A DNA stretch of 64,000 nucleotides from Ewingella sp049889095 (GTDB lineage: Bacteria > Pseudomonadota > Gammaproteobacteria > Enterobacterales > Enterobacteriaceae). Below, piece after piece: positions 9,127 to 20,775 of this stretch (its first letter is position 1; each line of letters begins with the position of its first letter). Below the pieces are notes generated by a model. That model did not search any database. It was not told the DNA's origin and saw nothing but the letters and a program-made list of their open reading frames with translations. The translations under genes and the position numbers were made by a program. The stretch lies in assembly GCA_049889095.1 (NCBI GenBank), contig JBLJFK010000004.1. One strand, 5' to 3'.

Positions 9127-10025
9127 TACACCTTCCCCCGTTGGTCGTTAAGGATGCGGCAAAAACGCATGGCGCTAAAGGTCGCGCCGTAGAACCACAC
9201 CGCAGGCACTATGCTGAGCTGCTTTTGACGTACGAAGGGCATCGACTGCCACAGCGGCGTCTGCGACACCTGCGAATAAATATCGGTATCACCGTGGCTG
9301 AAACAGAGTGCACGAGCGTTTTTAATCGACGCCAGACGTTCGATGCCAACGTTAATGCTGCCCCAGAAACTGCTTTCGCCGGACCACGCGTTGGTCAGCC
9401 CGAGATCTGTCATCACCTCCTGAAACAAACTGCCTTTGCCGAAAACTAACACGTGGCGGGCATCGAGAAAGGAGAACAGTAAAATCGGCTGCTGCGCGAT
9501 CGGTTGCAGGTTCTGACGCGTACTCGCCAGCATGTCGTGATACATCTTTAAATGACTGGCCGCACGATCTTGTAAATCGAGATAAGCCGCCAGTTGGTGA
9601 AGTGAGCGGATAGCCTGCTGCAAAGGCTGCTCACTGCCGTCGTTCGCCGTTACGCCGAACACCGGTGCGATAGGCGCAAGCTGCTTCGCATTCGGTCCAT
9701 AGCCTTGTGAAACCAGCAGCAGCGAAGGCTGAAGCTGTTGTAGCAATTCCAGATTGGGCTCAGTCCGCTGGCCAACATCAATCACGCCGGCGGGGAGTCG
9801 GGGTTCCTCGACCCACAGGTTGTAATTGTGGATATCAGCCACCCCCATCGGCATCACGCCAAGCGCGATCAGCAGTTCGGCGGGCAGCCATTCCAGCGCG
9901 ATAATTTTATTTAAATCAGGACGTGATGCAGCGAAAGAAGGCAACGCCGCCAGCAATGGAGAGAGCGCCAGCGCCTGCAACAGGCGACGACGGGTTAAAT
10001 CAGGTGCAGGAAAAATCTCACACAT
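9126..10025 (-). CDS. fhuD: Ferric hydroxamate periplasmic binding protein FhuD
   Basis: Periplasmic receptor for ferrichrome and other hydroxamate siderophores. The N-terminus carries a twin-arginine-like signal (TRRRLLQALALSPLLAALP), as in E. coli FhuD (SRRRLLTAMALSPLL). Downstream are IALEWLPAELLIALG, DVGQRTEPNLELL and AVWFYGATFSAMRF. I chose the ATG at 10025, two bases after the fhuC stop, giving 299 aa. A TTG four codons upstream, inside fhuC, lies just after GGTGAG and could also be used (303 aa). Function and family are clear; only the exact start is uncertain. Confidence 0.93.
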   Translation of the reverse strand: MCEIFPAPDLTRRRLLQALALSPLLAALPSFAASRPDLNKIIALEWLPAELLIALGVMPMGVADIHNYNLWVEEPRLPAGVIDVGQRTEPNLELLQQLQPSLLLVSQGYGPNAKQLAPIAPVFGVTANDGSEQPLQQAIRSLHQLAAYLDLQDRAASHLKMYHDMLASTRQNLQPIAQQPILLFSFLDARHVLVFGKGSLFQEVMTDLGLTNAWSGESSFWGSINVGIERLASIKNARALCFSHGDTDIYSQVSQTPLWQSMPFVRQKQLSIVPAVWFYGATFSAMRFCRILNDQRGKV

Positions 10026-10026
10026 A

Positions 10027-10839
10027 TCAATATACAAAGCTCACCGGTGCGCCACCGGCCGGGTGCGGGAGGATCCCCATCGGGATACCGTAAATCTGCT
10101 CCAGAACCTCGCCGCGCATCATCTCTTGCGGTGTACCCTGAGCAATCATCTCACCACCACGCAGCGCCATCAGGTAGTCGCAATAGCGGGCCGCCATATT
10201 AACGTCATGCAGCACGGCGATCACCGTCAGCCCTTTCTCCTCGCTAAGGCGATGGATCAGCGCCAGCACATCGACCTGATGGGCGATATCCAACGCGGAG
10301 GTCGGTTCGTCGAGCAGCAGGCAGCGGCTGTCCTGTGCCACCATCATCGCCAACCAGGCACGCTGGCGCTCGCCACCGGACAGGCTGTCGACCAGGCGGT
10401 GCGCAAAAGGCTTTAGCCCCACCAGCGTGATTGCCTCTTCCACCTTCTCTTTATCTTTGTGCTTAAAACGGCCCAACGCGCCGTGCCACGGGTAACGTCC
10501 GATGGCCACCAGCTCCTGCACCGTCATCCCTTCTGCGGCGGGTAACTGTTGGGGTAAATAAGCCACCTGACGAGCAAAGGCTTTACTGTCCCACTGTTCC
10601 AGCGGCGTCTCATTGAGCTGGATCTGCCCAGATGACGCCGGTTGATGACGCCCCAGCATTTTTAACAACGTCGATTTGCCCGAACCATTATGACCAATCA
10701 GGCCGCAGACTTTGCCCTTCGGGAAGGTCAGTGAAAGCGGTGCCAGCAGCGTGCGTCCCGGCACGGTAAAGCTTACATCCTGCAAACTAAAGACGCTGTC
10801 TGGCAGCGATGAAGACGGATGTACGTTGTTATCAGGCAT
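10027..10839 (-). CDS. fhuC: Ferrichrome ABC transporter ATP-binding protein FhuC
   Basis: Cytoplasmic ATPase that powers FhuB. The 270-aa protein has Walker A (GHNGSGKST), a Q-loop (YLPQQLP), the ABC signature (LSGGERQRAWLAM), Walker B with catalytic Glu (CLLLDEPTSALD) and an H-loop (VLHDVNMAARYCD). The size equals the E. coli protein (265 aa) within a few residues. It lies 86 bases downstream of fhuA, a gap with no obvious terminator, and is followed directly by fhuD. Confidence 0.97.
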   Translation of the reverse strand: MPDNNVHPSSSLPDSVFSLQDVSFTVPGRTLLAPLSLTFPKGKVCGLIGHNGSGKSTLLKMLGRHQPASSGQIQLNETPLEQWDSKAFARQVAYLPQQLPAAEGMTVQELVAIGRYPWHGALGRFKHKDKEKVEEAITLVGLKPFAHRLVDSLSGGERQRAWLAMMVAQDSRCLLLDEPTSALDIAHQVDVLALIHRLSEEKGLTVIAVLHDVNMAARYCDYLMALRGGEMIAQGTPQEMMRGEVLEQIYGIPMGILPHPAGGAPVSFVY

Positions 10840-10925
10840 AAGATTTTCTACGTTTACGTCTGGAGCAGGTTAATAGGAAACGGGCACGACCAGCGTGCCC
10901 GGATTAAAACGTTAAATGCTGACAA

Positions 10926-13142
10926 TCAGAAGCGTAACGTTGCGGTAGCGACTATCTGGCGGTCGGTACCCCAGTAACAGGCATAATCGCGGTAGCAACT
11001 GGCAACATACTCGCGGTCCAACAGGTTATTGATGTTCACTCCCACGGAAGAACCCGGCAACCCGAAGCGGCCCAAATCGTACTTAATGGTCGCATCAACT
11101 AACGTGTAAGACGCCACGTCGAAAGTCTCATTATTTTTCTCGCCACTGGTGTAGAAACTGGAACTATCCCCGATATAACGCACACCGGAACCTACCGTCA
11201 GGCCGCTAAGTGCCGTCTCGTGGAAAGTATAGTCAGCCCATAATGACGCCATGTTGCGCGGCACTTCTGCCGGACGTTTACCCTGATAAGCCGTGTCTTC
11301 GGTGTATTTAGCATTGGTATAAGTGTAAGACGCCGTCACATTGATGTTGGCATTCACGGCGGCTTTGGCTTCCAGTTCAACACCACGCGAGCGAATTTCG
11401 CCCGACTGTATACTAAAGGAAGAGAACGCCGGGTCTGGGTTAGCGGTCAGGTTTTTAGTTTTGGTCAGTTGATAGACCGCAGCGGTAAGACTGATCGGAC
11501 GATCATCAGGAATGTATTTAATACCGGCCTCGTATTGTTCGCCCATCGATGGATCGAACGGTTTGCCTTCAGCAGACGCACCCGGATTCGGTTCAAAGGA
11601 TTCGCTGTAACTGAAGTACGGACTGATGCCATTATCGAACAAATAATTAAGACCACCACGCCAGGTAAACTGCTCGTCATTGATCTCTGCCGTCGTGCCC
11701 GAACTGCGGCTCAGTGTCGAGGTTTTAGCAAAGTCGTAACGGCCACCTAAGGTCAGGATCCAGTGATTCCATTCCGCCTGATCCTGCGCATACAGGCCAG
11801 TTTGTTCCTGACGGTTAAGGATCTGATACGGGAAGTTCAGTGCCACGCCTGCATTACCGTACTGTGGGTTTTGCAAATCCAGCGGGTTAGCGCTGCCATA
11901 ATAGGCATCAATATCATTACGCATGCGCATATAATCAATACCCATCAGCAAGGTATGGTCCACCTGCGCGGTAGCAAATTTAGCCTGCGCCTGCGTGTCC
12001 ACGTCAAAATTGTTCAACTCTTCTTTAGACTGCACGAATGCGCGGCTGATCTGGCCCGGAGCAATATAGCCGTTGCCATACACACCACGGTAATCACTAT
12101 TGATCATGGTGTAACGCAGGTTCTGACGTACCGTCCAGGTATCGTTAAATTCATGATCGAAGCTGTAACCGACCATTTTCTGGTTACGCGACAGTTTGTT
12201 GTCCGCTTCGCCATCGTTGAAGTCAGTGGAGAGTTTGTGAGAGTTACCGTTGGCATCGGTATAAGGCACCACCGTGCCCTGACGTGGCAACCAACCATAG
12301 AAACCGGTGTTGGGATCGTTCTGGAAATTACTCAGGAAGGTGAAGTTGGTTTTGTCGTCCGGACGCCAGCTAAATGACGGTGCGATAGCATAGCGCTGCT
12401 CTTTCGACATAACCTGCTGAGTGTCCTGACTGCGCGCCACACCGGTCAGACGGTAGGAGTATATGCCTGCGTCGTCGATGGCATCACTGAAGTCAAACCC
12501 GGTCTGGTACAGATTGTCTGACCCCATTTTGAACTGTATTTCTTTCAACGGCTCGGTGGTCGGACGCTTGCTGATCATCGTCACCACGCCACCCGGATTA
12601 CTTTTGCCATATAACACAGAAGATGGGCCACGCAGCACTTCTACACGTTCGAGGAAGTAAGGATCCATCGACGCTTCGGAATAGTTGTCGCCCTGCAGCT
12701 TGATGCCGTCGAGATATTGGTTGGTGTTCACCGAGGTGAATCCACGAATAGCCACGGCATCATAAGTCGCTGAACTACCACGGCTGGCGAACACGCCAGG
12801 CGTATACCCCAGTGCTTCCTTCACCGTCGCTGGTTGCTTCATGTCCATCTCTTCACGCGTCACCACCGAAATAGATTGGGGTGTTTTAACAATTGGCGTG
12901 TCGGTTTTAGTACCGGTCGCACTATGCTTTGCGGCGATAGTTGGTGATGGGCCCCATGCAGATTCCGGTGCCACGTTCGCCGTGGAACTGCCGGAGACCA
13001 CAATGGTGTCGTCTTTTGCTGCAGATGCGGCGTTAGCCTGGAAAGCATAAGAACTCAGTGCAGCGGCGATGGTAAACGCCAGTGTGCCACGCTGAAAAGT
13101 TCCCTTGGGTGAAATCAGTGAAAGAGAGCGCTGAAGTGACAT
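10926..13142 (-). CDS. fhuA: Ferrichrome outer-membrane receptor FhuA
   Basis: TonB-dependent 22-strand outer-membrane receptor for ferrichrome. The 738-aa precursor has a signal peptide (residues 1 to about 38, ending QANA), the TonB box DTIVV at 45-49 and the FhuA-typical plug start SAWGPSPTIAAKHSATGTK. The barrel ends with the usual terminal aromatic residue (ATATLRF). Similarity to E. coli FhuA runs full length, including the periplasmic-turn cysteine pair (ASCYRDYACYWG). The E. coli loop-4 region with its disulfide hairpin, the main docking site for phage T5, is replaced by a shorter cysteine-free stretch (GVYGNGYIAPGQ). A Fur box lies just upstream and fhuCDB follow. Confidence 0.94.
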   Translation of the reverse strand: MSLQRSLSLISPKGTFQRGTLAFTIAAALSSYAFQANAASAAKDDTIVVSGSSTANVAPESAWGPSPTIAAKHSATGTKTDTPIVKTPQSISVVTREEMDMKQPATVKEALGYTPGVFASRGSSATYDAVAIRGFTSVNTNQYLDGIKLQGDNYSEASMDPYFLERVEVLRGPSSVLYGKSNPGGVVTMISKRPTTEPLKEIQFKMGSDNLYQTGFDFSDAIDDAGIYSYRLTGVARSQDTQQVMSKEQRYAIAPSFSWRPDDKTNFTFLSNFQNDPNTGFYGWLPRQGTVVPYTDANGNSHKLSTDFNDGEADNKLSRNQKMVGYSFDHEFNDTWTVRQNLRYTMINSDYRGVYGNGYIAPGQISRAFVQSKEELNNFDVDTQAQAKFATAQVDHTLLMGIDYMRMRNDIDAYYGSANPLDLQNPQYGNAGVALNFPYQILNRQEQTGLYAQDQAEWNHWILTLGGRYDFAKTSTLSRSSGTTAEINDEQFTWRGGLNYLFDNGISPYFSYSESFEPNPGASAEGKPFDPSMGEQYEAGIKYIPDDRPISLTAAVYQLTKTKNLTANPDPAFSSFSIQSGEIRSRGVELEAKAAVNANINVTASYTYTNAKYTEDTAYQGKRPAEVPRNMASLWADYTFHETALSGLTVGSGVRYIGDSSSFYTSGEKNNETFDVASYTLVDATIKYDLGRFGLPGSSVGVNINNLLDREYVASCYRDYACYWGTDRQIVATATLRF

Positions 13143-13180
13143 GTGTTATTCTCTGGAGATATTTGAATGGGAATGCAAAC

Positions 13181-13199
13181 GATAATTATTATTATGAAC
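13181..13199. promoter_or_regulatory. Fur box upstream of fhuA
   Basis: GATAATTATTATTATGAAC resembles the 19-bp Fur consensus GATAATGATAATCATTATC, matching at most positions. It lies 39-57 bases before the fhuA ATG, where it would overlap the promoter. Iron repression of the operon is inferred from this match and the known biology of fhu genes. Confidence 0.75.
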
Positions 13200-13269
13200 G
13201 TTGCATGATATGCGTATTACATCACCTTCCGCAAGTCCATTTAAACCCGAGATGTTGTGAGCGAATAAA

Positions 13270-13305
13270 AATAAAAAAAGGGCGCGAACATTGATTGTCG
13301 CACCC
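13270..13305 (-). terminator. mrcB terminator
   Basis: Read on the minus strand: GGGTGCGA, loop, TCGCGCCC, then TTTTTTTATTTTTA. It lies about 30 bases beyond the mrcB stop and just upstream of the fhuA regulatory region. Confidence 0.8.
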
Positions 13306-13333
13306 GTTTTTAACTCTCCGCCCTGGCTGAAAC

Positions 13334-15943
<2,610 letters not shown>

Positions 15944-16182
15944 GACAGTTCTCCATAAAACCTGCTGTATTCATAAATTGCGGCCTACTCTCTGCCTCGG
16001 TTCATATGCTGACCAGAAGAAAGGTCTTAAAAGTTAAACGATTTCAGCACCTATGCTGAGGGGCGTTATTGTTGCAGCCAGTTTGGATACGGCCAGCGTG
16101 GAAGAACCGCAGCGTATATGAAGTACGTGAGGATTCTGAGCACTGCCCGGATTCAAAATGACAAATAAAATAGCCCTGCCAT
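15944..16182. other. hrpB-mrcB intergenic interval
   Basis: A 239-base gap between the hrpB stop and the mrcB start. It should contain the mrcB promoter. It includes a block at about 16078-16155 (GCAGCCAGTTTGG to GCCCGGATTCAAAATGAC) that has the look of a dispersed intergenic sequence of enterobacteria. I cannot assign it to a named repeat family. No reading frame of interest is present. Confidence 0.4.
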
Positions 16183-18636
16183 TCATTGATGTTTCTTTGT
16201 TCTGCGCGTTGGTAGTGCATCTGCCGGATTATCCGGCCAGGGATGCTTAGGATAGCGGCCTTTCATCTCTTTTTGTACATCGCGATAAGTTCCCTGCCAG
16301 AACGCGGCCAGATCGGCGGTGATCTGCAGCGGACGCTGTGCCGGAGAGAGCAACTCCAGCACGACGGCAATACGCCCTTCGGCTACCTGCGGGCTGCGCT
16401 CTTCGCCAAACATCTCCTGCATCCGCACTGACAACACCGGCGGCTGCTCTGCATGATAGCGGATTGCCAAACGGCTGCCAGTAGGAACGCTATAATGCGT
16501 CGGTAATGCGCTGTCGAGTCGTTGGCGCTGATTCCAGTCCAGCAGGCGCGAAAGGGCGTCGTGCAAATCGACCTGTTGCAGCGATTTCAGCGAGCGGACG
16601 CCGCCCAGCGAAGGCAACAGCCACTGCTCCAGTGCGTCGAGCAGGCTTTGATCATCCATCGCTGGCCAGCTGGCTTCCGGCAGCCATTTCGCCGCACAAA
16701 TCAGCCGCAGACGTAACTGCTCAGCCGCCACCGACCAGGTCAGCGCTGGCAATCCCTGATTGCGTATCCACTCAATTAACGCCTGTTGTAACTCGGCGTC
16801 ATCGGGTTTGGCCTGCGGATTTGCCTTCAGTACCAGCCGCCCGACTTGCCAGCGTCGCCATGCGCGCAGCGTGCCTTTCTCTTCGTCCCATTCGACAGCG
16901 GTTTGCTCTTTCACAATCTGCGGCAAACGCTCTGCCAGTTGGCTGGCATCCAGCGTCACTGCCAATAAAATGCGGGCATCTGGGCTGTTATTACCCTGTA
17001 ACAGCTGCGGTGCCACCAGCCAGGCGGCACGGTTTAAGCCGTCATCCTGCGGCAGCGAAGCCCCCAGCCCGTTGGCCAGTAAATAACGACCGTCAACACC
17101 ACGACGTTGGGCGATGCGGTCGCTGAAAGCGCTGGCCAGCAGCCAAGGGGCCAGCGAGGTATCTACCTGACCTTTCCTATTATTTTGTGTATTCCCAACG
17201 CGTTGTGCTAACTGACTGGCACGCCGCTGCCAATGCCCTTGTGGGCGACTGAGCCAATAATCGATATCCGAAACGCCACCGCGCGGTGGCTCCTCAAGCA
17301 TAGCGGCCAGCAGTGTCGCGGTAGCCAGAGCGTCAGCACTTTGTGCATCTGCGGCAATCAGCATCGCGGCCAGGCGCGGATCGCAGCCGATCTTGCCCAT
17401 GCGCTGCCCTGCGGAGGTGAGCTTGCCCTGTTTATCTGTTGCGCCCAAGGAATGAAGCAGCGTTTTAGCCGCCACCAGAGCCGGTGCGGGTGGTGCGTCC
17501 AACCATGCAAGCTGCGCGGCATCCTGGCACCCCCACTGCAATAATTCCAGCCAGAAGCCACTGAGATCGCTTTGTAGAATTTCTGCTTCAGCCTGGGCAC
17601 TGCCGCGTTCAGCTTGCTCTTTAGCAAACAGATGCCAGCACAGGCCCGGCTCCAGACGCCCGGCGCGGCCTGCACGCTGGATCATCGACGCCTGACTGAT
17701 ACGCTGGGTGACTAGCCGGGTCAGGCCGCTGCGCGGGTCAAACTGCGCGCTGCGTTCCAAACCGCTGTCCACCACCAACCGGATACCTTCGATAGTCAGG
17801 CTGGTTTCGGCAATGTTAGTGGCCAGCACGATTTTACGGCGGCCGGCGCCGGCGGGTTGAATGGCCCTCTGCTGCTGATCAAGCGACAGCGCGCCATACA
17901 GCGGGCAGAGATCCACATCATTCGCTACTTTACCCGCCAGCAAATTCTGTACACGGATGATATCCCCAACGCCGGGGAGGAACAGCAACATCGAGCCATC
18001 ATGCTCACTCATCAGGCGGCTGACCACGCGGGCGATACTCTCATCCAGTCGCTCATGGGTGGCGAGGGAAATGTAATGACGGTCTACCGGGAAACTGCGG
18101 CCTTCGGAGATAATCACCGGCGCATCCGGCAGCAGCGGCGCGAGGCGTACATTATCGAGCGTTGCCGACATGATCAGTAACTTGAGGTCATCTCGCAGAC
18201 CGCTTTGTACATCGAGCAGCAAAGCCAGTGCCAGATCGGCTTGTAAACTGCGTTCGTGAAACTCATCGAGGATCACCAGCGACACACCGGTAAGCTCCGG
18301 GTCAGCCTGCACCATACGAGTCAGAATCCCCTCAGTCACCACTTCAAGCCGGGTAACGGCGCTGGTTTTACTCTCAGCACGCATGCGGTAACCAACAGTC
18401 TGGCCGGGCATTTCACCCAGTTGCTGCGCCAGACGGAAGGCCACATTTTTTGCGGCTAAACGGCGCGGCTCCAACAACAAGATTTTACCGGGCAGGTTAG
18501 CCTCATGCAGCAATTGCAGCGGCAGCCAGGTCGATTTACCGGCACCGGTAGGCGCCAGCAACAATACCTGCGGAGCAGTTCGCAATGCGGATAATAGCGA
18601 TTCGAGTACGGCACTGACCGGCAAAGAAGAAGACAA
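16183..18636 (-). CDS. hrpB: DEAH-box ATP-dependent RNA helicase HrpB
   Basis: Helicase of the DEAH/RHA group with an HrpB-specific C-terminal domain; its cellular role is not settled. The 817-aa protein shows motif I (PTGAGKST), Ia (LLEPRRLAAKN), II (DEFH in VILDEFHERS), III (MSATLD), V (ATNIAETSLTIEG) and VI (QRAGRAGR). It is close to E. coli HrpB in length and sequence from the N-terminus on. The start is a TTG at 18636 (Met-Ser-Ser-Ser-Leu-Pro-Val), which matches the family N-terminus. No ATG is available nearby in frame. It diverges from thpR across 78 bases. Confidence 0.95.
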   Translation of the reverse strand: MSSSLPVSAVLESLLSALRTAPQVLLLAPTGAGKSTWLPLQLLHEANLPGKILLLEPRRLAAKNVAFRLAQQLGEMPGQTVGYRMRAESKTSAVTRLEVVTEGILTRMVQADPELTGVSLVILDEFHERSLQADLALALLLDVQSGLRDDLKLLIMSATLDNVRLAPLLPDAPVIISEGRSFPVDRHYISLATHERLDESIARVVSRLMSEHDGSMLLFLPGVGDIIRVQNLLAGKVANDVDLCPLYGALSLDQQQRAIQPAGAGRRKIVLATNIAETSLTIEGIRLVVDSGLERSAQFDPRSGLTRLVTQRISQASMIQRAGRAGRLEPGLCWHLFAKEQAERGSAQAEAEILQSDLSGFWLELLQWGCQDAAQLAWLDAPPAPALVAAKTLLHSLGATDKQGKLTSAGQRMGKIGCDPRLAAMLIAADAQSADALATATLLAAMLEEPPRGGVSDIDYWLSRPQGHWQRRASQLAQRVGNTQNNRKGQVDTSLAPWLLASAFSDRIAQRRGVDGRYLLANGLGASLPQDDGLNRAAWLVAPQLLQGNNSPDARILLAVTLDASQLAERLPQIVKEQTAVEWDEEKGTLRAWRRWQVGRLVLKANPQAKPDDAELQQALIEWIRNQGLPALTWSVAAEQLRLRLICAAKWLPEASWPAMDDQSLLDALEQWLLPSLGGVRSLKSLQQVDLHDALSRLLDWNQRQRLDSALPTHYSVPTGSRLAIRYHAEQPPVLSVRMQEMFGEERSPQVAEGRIAVVLELLSPAQRPLQITADLAAFWQGTYRDVQKEMKGRYPKHPWPDNPADALPTRRTKKHQ

Positions 18637-18714
18637 TGAAAAAACCCCATATGATTTGATTTAAAGCGCCAGCATTGTAGCATCTGCCCCTGCACAGCTG
18701 AAAAGGAACCCCAA

Positions 18715-19251
18715 ATGTCTGCTCAACGCCGCCTGTTTTTCGCTTTATCACTGCCACCAACATTACAAAAGCAGATGATACAGTGGCGGGCCGACAACTT
18801 CCCTGTCGATGCCGGGCGACCTATCGCTGCCGCCAATCTACACCTGACGCTGGCGTTTCTGGGCGAAGTCAGTGAGCAGAAAGAAACCGCACTGCGCAGC
18901 GTGGCAGGAAGAATTGACGCACAAGGTTTCAGCCTGAAGATTGACGATGCGGGGCACTGGCCAGGGGCAGGTGTAGTATGGGTGGGCACCCGTCGAGCAC
19001 CGCGTCCGCTGTTGCAACTGGCGGAGGTTCTGCGCTCACACGCCGCGCGCAACGGCTGCTATCAAAGCGCCCTGCCTTTTCACCCGCATATTTCCATATT
19101 AAGCGCTGCTACCCGGACGGTGGCTATTCCGCCCGCCACGCCCAATTGGGCCCTGGAAGCCAAAGATTTCGGGCTGTATCAGTCAGTATTTACCCAGGGC
19201 CGTACGCGCTATACCCGCCTGCAAAGCTGGCCACTGCCTGCCTCCCACTAA
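18715..19251 (+). CDS. thpR: RNA 2',3'-cyclic phosphodiesterase (LigT/ThpR)
   Basis: Two-histidine phosphoesterase that opens 2',3'-cyclic phosphates in RNA and, in vitro, ligates tRNA halves with 2'-5' linkages. The 178-aa protein carries the two required HxT/S motifs: HLTLAFLG in the first half and HPHISIL in the second. Length and layout match E. coli ThpR (formerly LigT/YadP, 176 aa). AAAAGGAACCCCAA precedes the ATG. sfsA follows after 18 bases with its own AGGAACTGTC, suggesting co-transcription. Confidence 0.93.
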   Translation: MSAQRRLFFALSLPPTLQKQMIQWRADNFPVDAGRPIAAANLHLTLAFLGEVSEQKETALRSVAGRIDAQGFSLKIDDAGHWPGAGVVWVGTRRAPRPLLQLAEVLRSHAARNGCYQSALPFHPHISILSAATRTVAIPPATPNWALEAKDFGLYQSVFTQGRTRYTRLQSWPLPASH

Positions 19252-19269
19252 CTTTTTTCAGGAACTGTC

Positions 19270-19989
19270 ATGCACTTCGATCCCCCGCTGCAGTCTGCGA
19301 CGCTAATAAAACGTTACAAACGCTTTCTGGCCGATGTGGTGACGCCAGATGGCCAGGAAATGACGCTGCACTGCGCCAATACCGGCGCCATGACCGGATG
19401 CGCCACACCGGGAGATACCGTGTGGTATTCCACCTCAGATAACCCAAAACGTAAGTATGCACACAGCTGGGAGTTAACCGAAACCCAGCAGGGACAATGG
19501 ATTTGCGTCAATACGCTGCGGGCGAACCAGGTAGTGCGGGAAGCGCTGGAGACCGACACGATCCCAGAATTATCCGCTTACAGTAAGTTAACTGCTGAAG
19601 TTAAATATGGCGCTGAGAATAGCCGCATTGATCTTCTGTTGCAGGCGCATAATCGTTCTGACTGCTATATTGAAGTGAAATCTGTCACCTTGTTGCAGCA
19701 AGGATACGGCTTCTTCCCTGACGCGGTCACGCTGCGTGGCCAGAAGCATTTACGCGAACTACAAGCGATGGCGGAACAGGGACAGCGAGCAGTTCTTTTT
19801 TTCGCTGTATTGCATTCAGGTATTGAAAGCGTTTCACCGGCACACCATATTGATCCGCGTTACACAGAATTATTGACGCAGGTACAACAAAGCGGTGTCG
19901 AAGTGATCTGTTATGGTGCCAAACTTTCTGCCGGGAATATCCGCCTGGCAGAGCGTTTACCTCTGGCTAACCGCCAGTTAGTCGGATAA
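19270..19989 (+). CDS. sfsA: Sugar fermentation stimulation protein SfsA
   Basis: The E. coli homologue binds DNA and stimulates maltose gene expression together with CRP when overproduced; its biochemical role remains poorly defined. The 239-aa protein follows the family pattern: LKRYKRFLADV-like N-terminus (here LIKRYKRFLADV), CANTGAMTGC, YAHSWEL, an acidic nuclease-like core with DCYIEVKSVTL, FPDAVTLRGQKHLREL and a tail ending in a run of small hydrophobic residues. The ID-LL / EVK arrangement resembles PD-(D/E)xK folds. It sits in the conserved order thpR-sfsA-dksA. Confidence 0.93.
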   Translation: MHFDPPLQSATLIKRYKRFLADVVTPDGQEMTLHCANTGAMTGCATPGDTVWYSTSDNPKRKYAHSWELTETQQGQWICVNTLRANQVVREALETDTIPELSAYSKLTAEVKYGAENSRIDLLLQAHNRSDCYIEVKSVTLLQQGYGFFPDAVTLRGQKHLRELQAMAEQGQRAVLFFAVLHSGIESVSPAHHIDPRYTELLTQVQQSGVEVICYGAKLSAGNIRLAERLPLANRQLVG

Positions 19990-20257
19990 CCCCCTGTTAT
20001 TATAACCATCGGCGGCTATAAAGGCAGATGTGCGAAATCATTCAGTTGAATGGGCATCTAAGGGTACGCGAATACGCTTTTCCTCACAGTGCTGTCAAGT
20101 ACCTGCGATGATTAATTGCTTACCTCGCGACCTTCTGGTATTTATAGCGGCCTGATTTTTTCCCCTTTTGGGGATCGAAATGCTCTCAATCATTCGGGTT
20201 GCAACAAAGCGACTTGATAGAAAACGAGCATTGTGCGTTTTATGTAGGAGAAGCATC

Positions 20258-20713
20258 ATGCAAGAAGGGCAACCCCGTAAGACATCGTCCTTGAGCATTC
20301 TCGCCATCGCTGGGGTAGAACCATACCAAGAGAAGCCAGGCGAAGAGTACATGAACGTCGCTCAACTGACCCATTTCAAGAAAATTCTTGAAGCGTGGCG
20401 TAACCAGCTCAGGGGTGAAGTTGATCGTACTGTTTCGCATATGCAAGACGAAGCTGCAAACTTCCCAGATCCGGTCGACCGTGCCGCTCAGGAAGAAGAG
20501 TTCAGCCTCGAACTGCGTAACCGCGACCGTGAACGTAAGCTGATTAAAAAAATAGAAAAAACACTGAAAAAAGTGGAAGACGAGGATTTCGGTTACTGCG
20601 ATTCCTGTGGCGTTGAGATCGGCATCCGCCGCCTCGAAGCACGTCCTACCGCCGATTTGTGCATTGACTGTAAGACACTGGCTGAAATCCGCGAAAAGCA
20701 GATGGCTGGTTAA
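20258..20713 (+). CDS. dksA: RNA polymerase-binding transcription factor DksA
   Basis: Binds the RNA polymerase secondary channel and acts with ppGpp to repress rRNA promoters and activate amino-acid promoters. The 151-aa protein is nearly identical to E. coli DksA. It has the coiled-coil tip with the functional aspartates in FPDPVDRAAQEEEF and a zinc finger with C-x2-C pairs (CDSCG and CIDC). The frame is open upstream to 20168, but the ATG at 20258 (MQEGQPRKTSS) is the conserved start and has TAGGAG seven bases ahead. The 268-base gap after sfsA should contain the promoter. Confidence 0.98.
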   Translation: MQEGQPRKTSSLSILAIAGVEPYQEKPGEEYMNVAQLTHFKKILEAWRNQLRGEVDRTVSHMQDEAANFPDPVDRAAQEEEFSLELRNRDRERKLIKKIEKTLKKVEDEDFGYCDSCGVEIGIRRLEARPTADLCIDCKTLAEIREKQMAG

Positions 20714-20725
20714 GTCTCGGGTCCC

Positions 20726-20748
20726 ACGCGGTGCGTCATGCACCGCGT
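20726..20748 (+). terminator. Hairpin between dksA and gluQ
   Basis: ACGCGGTGC, loop GTCAT, GCACCGCGT: a nine-bp perfect stem followed by TCCCTTTAT. The U-tract is weak, so partial termination or attenuation is likely. A terminator in this position is known from related enterobacteria, where it limits gluQ expression. Confidence 0.65.
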
Positions 20749-20775
20749 TCCCTTTATAAAAGATGTTCCGGTCCT

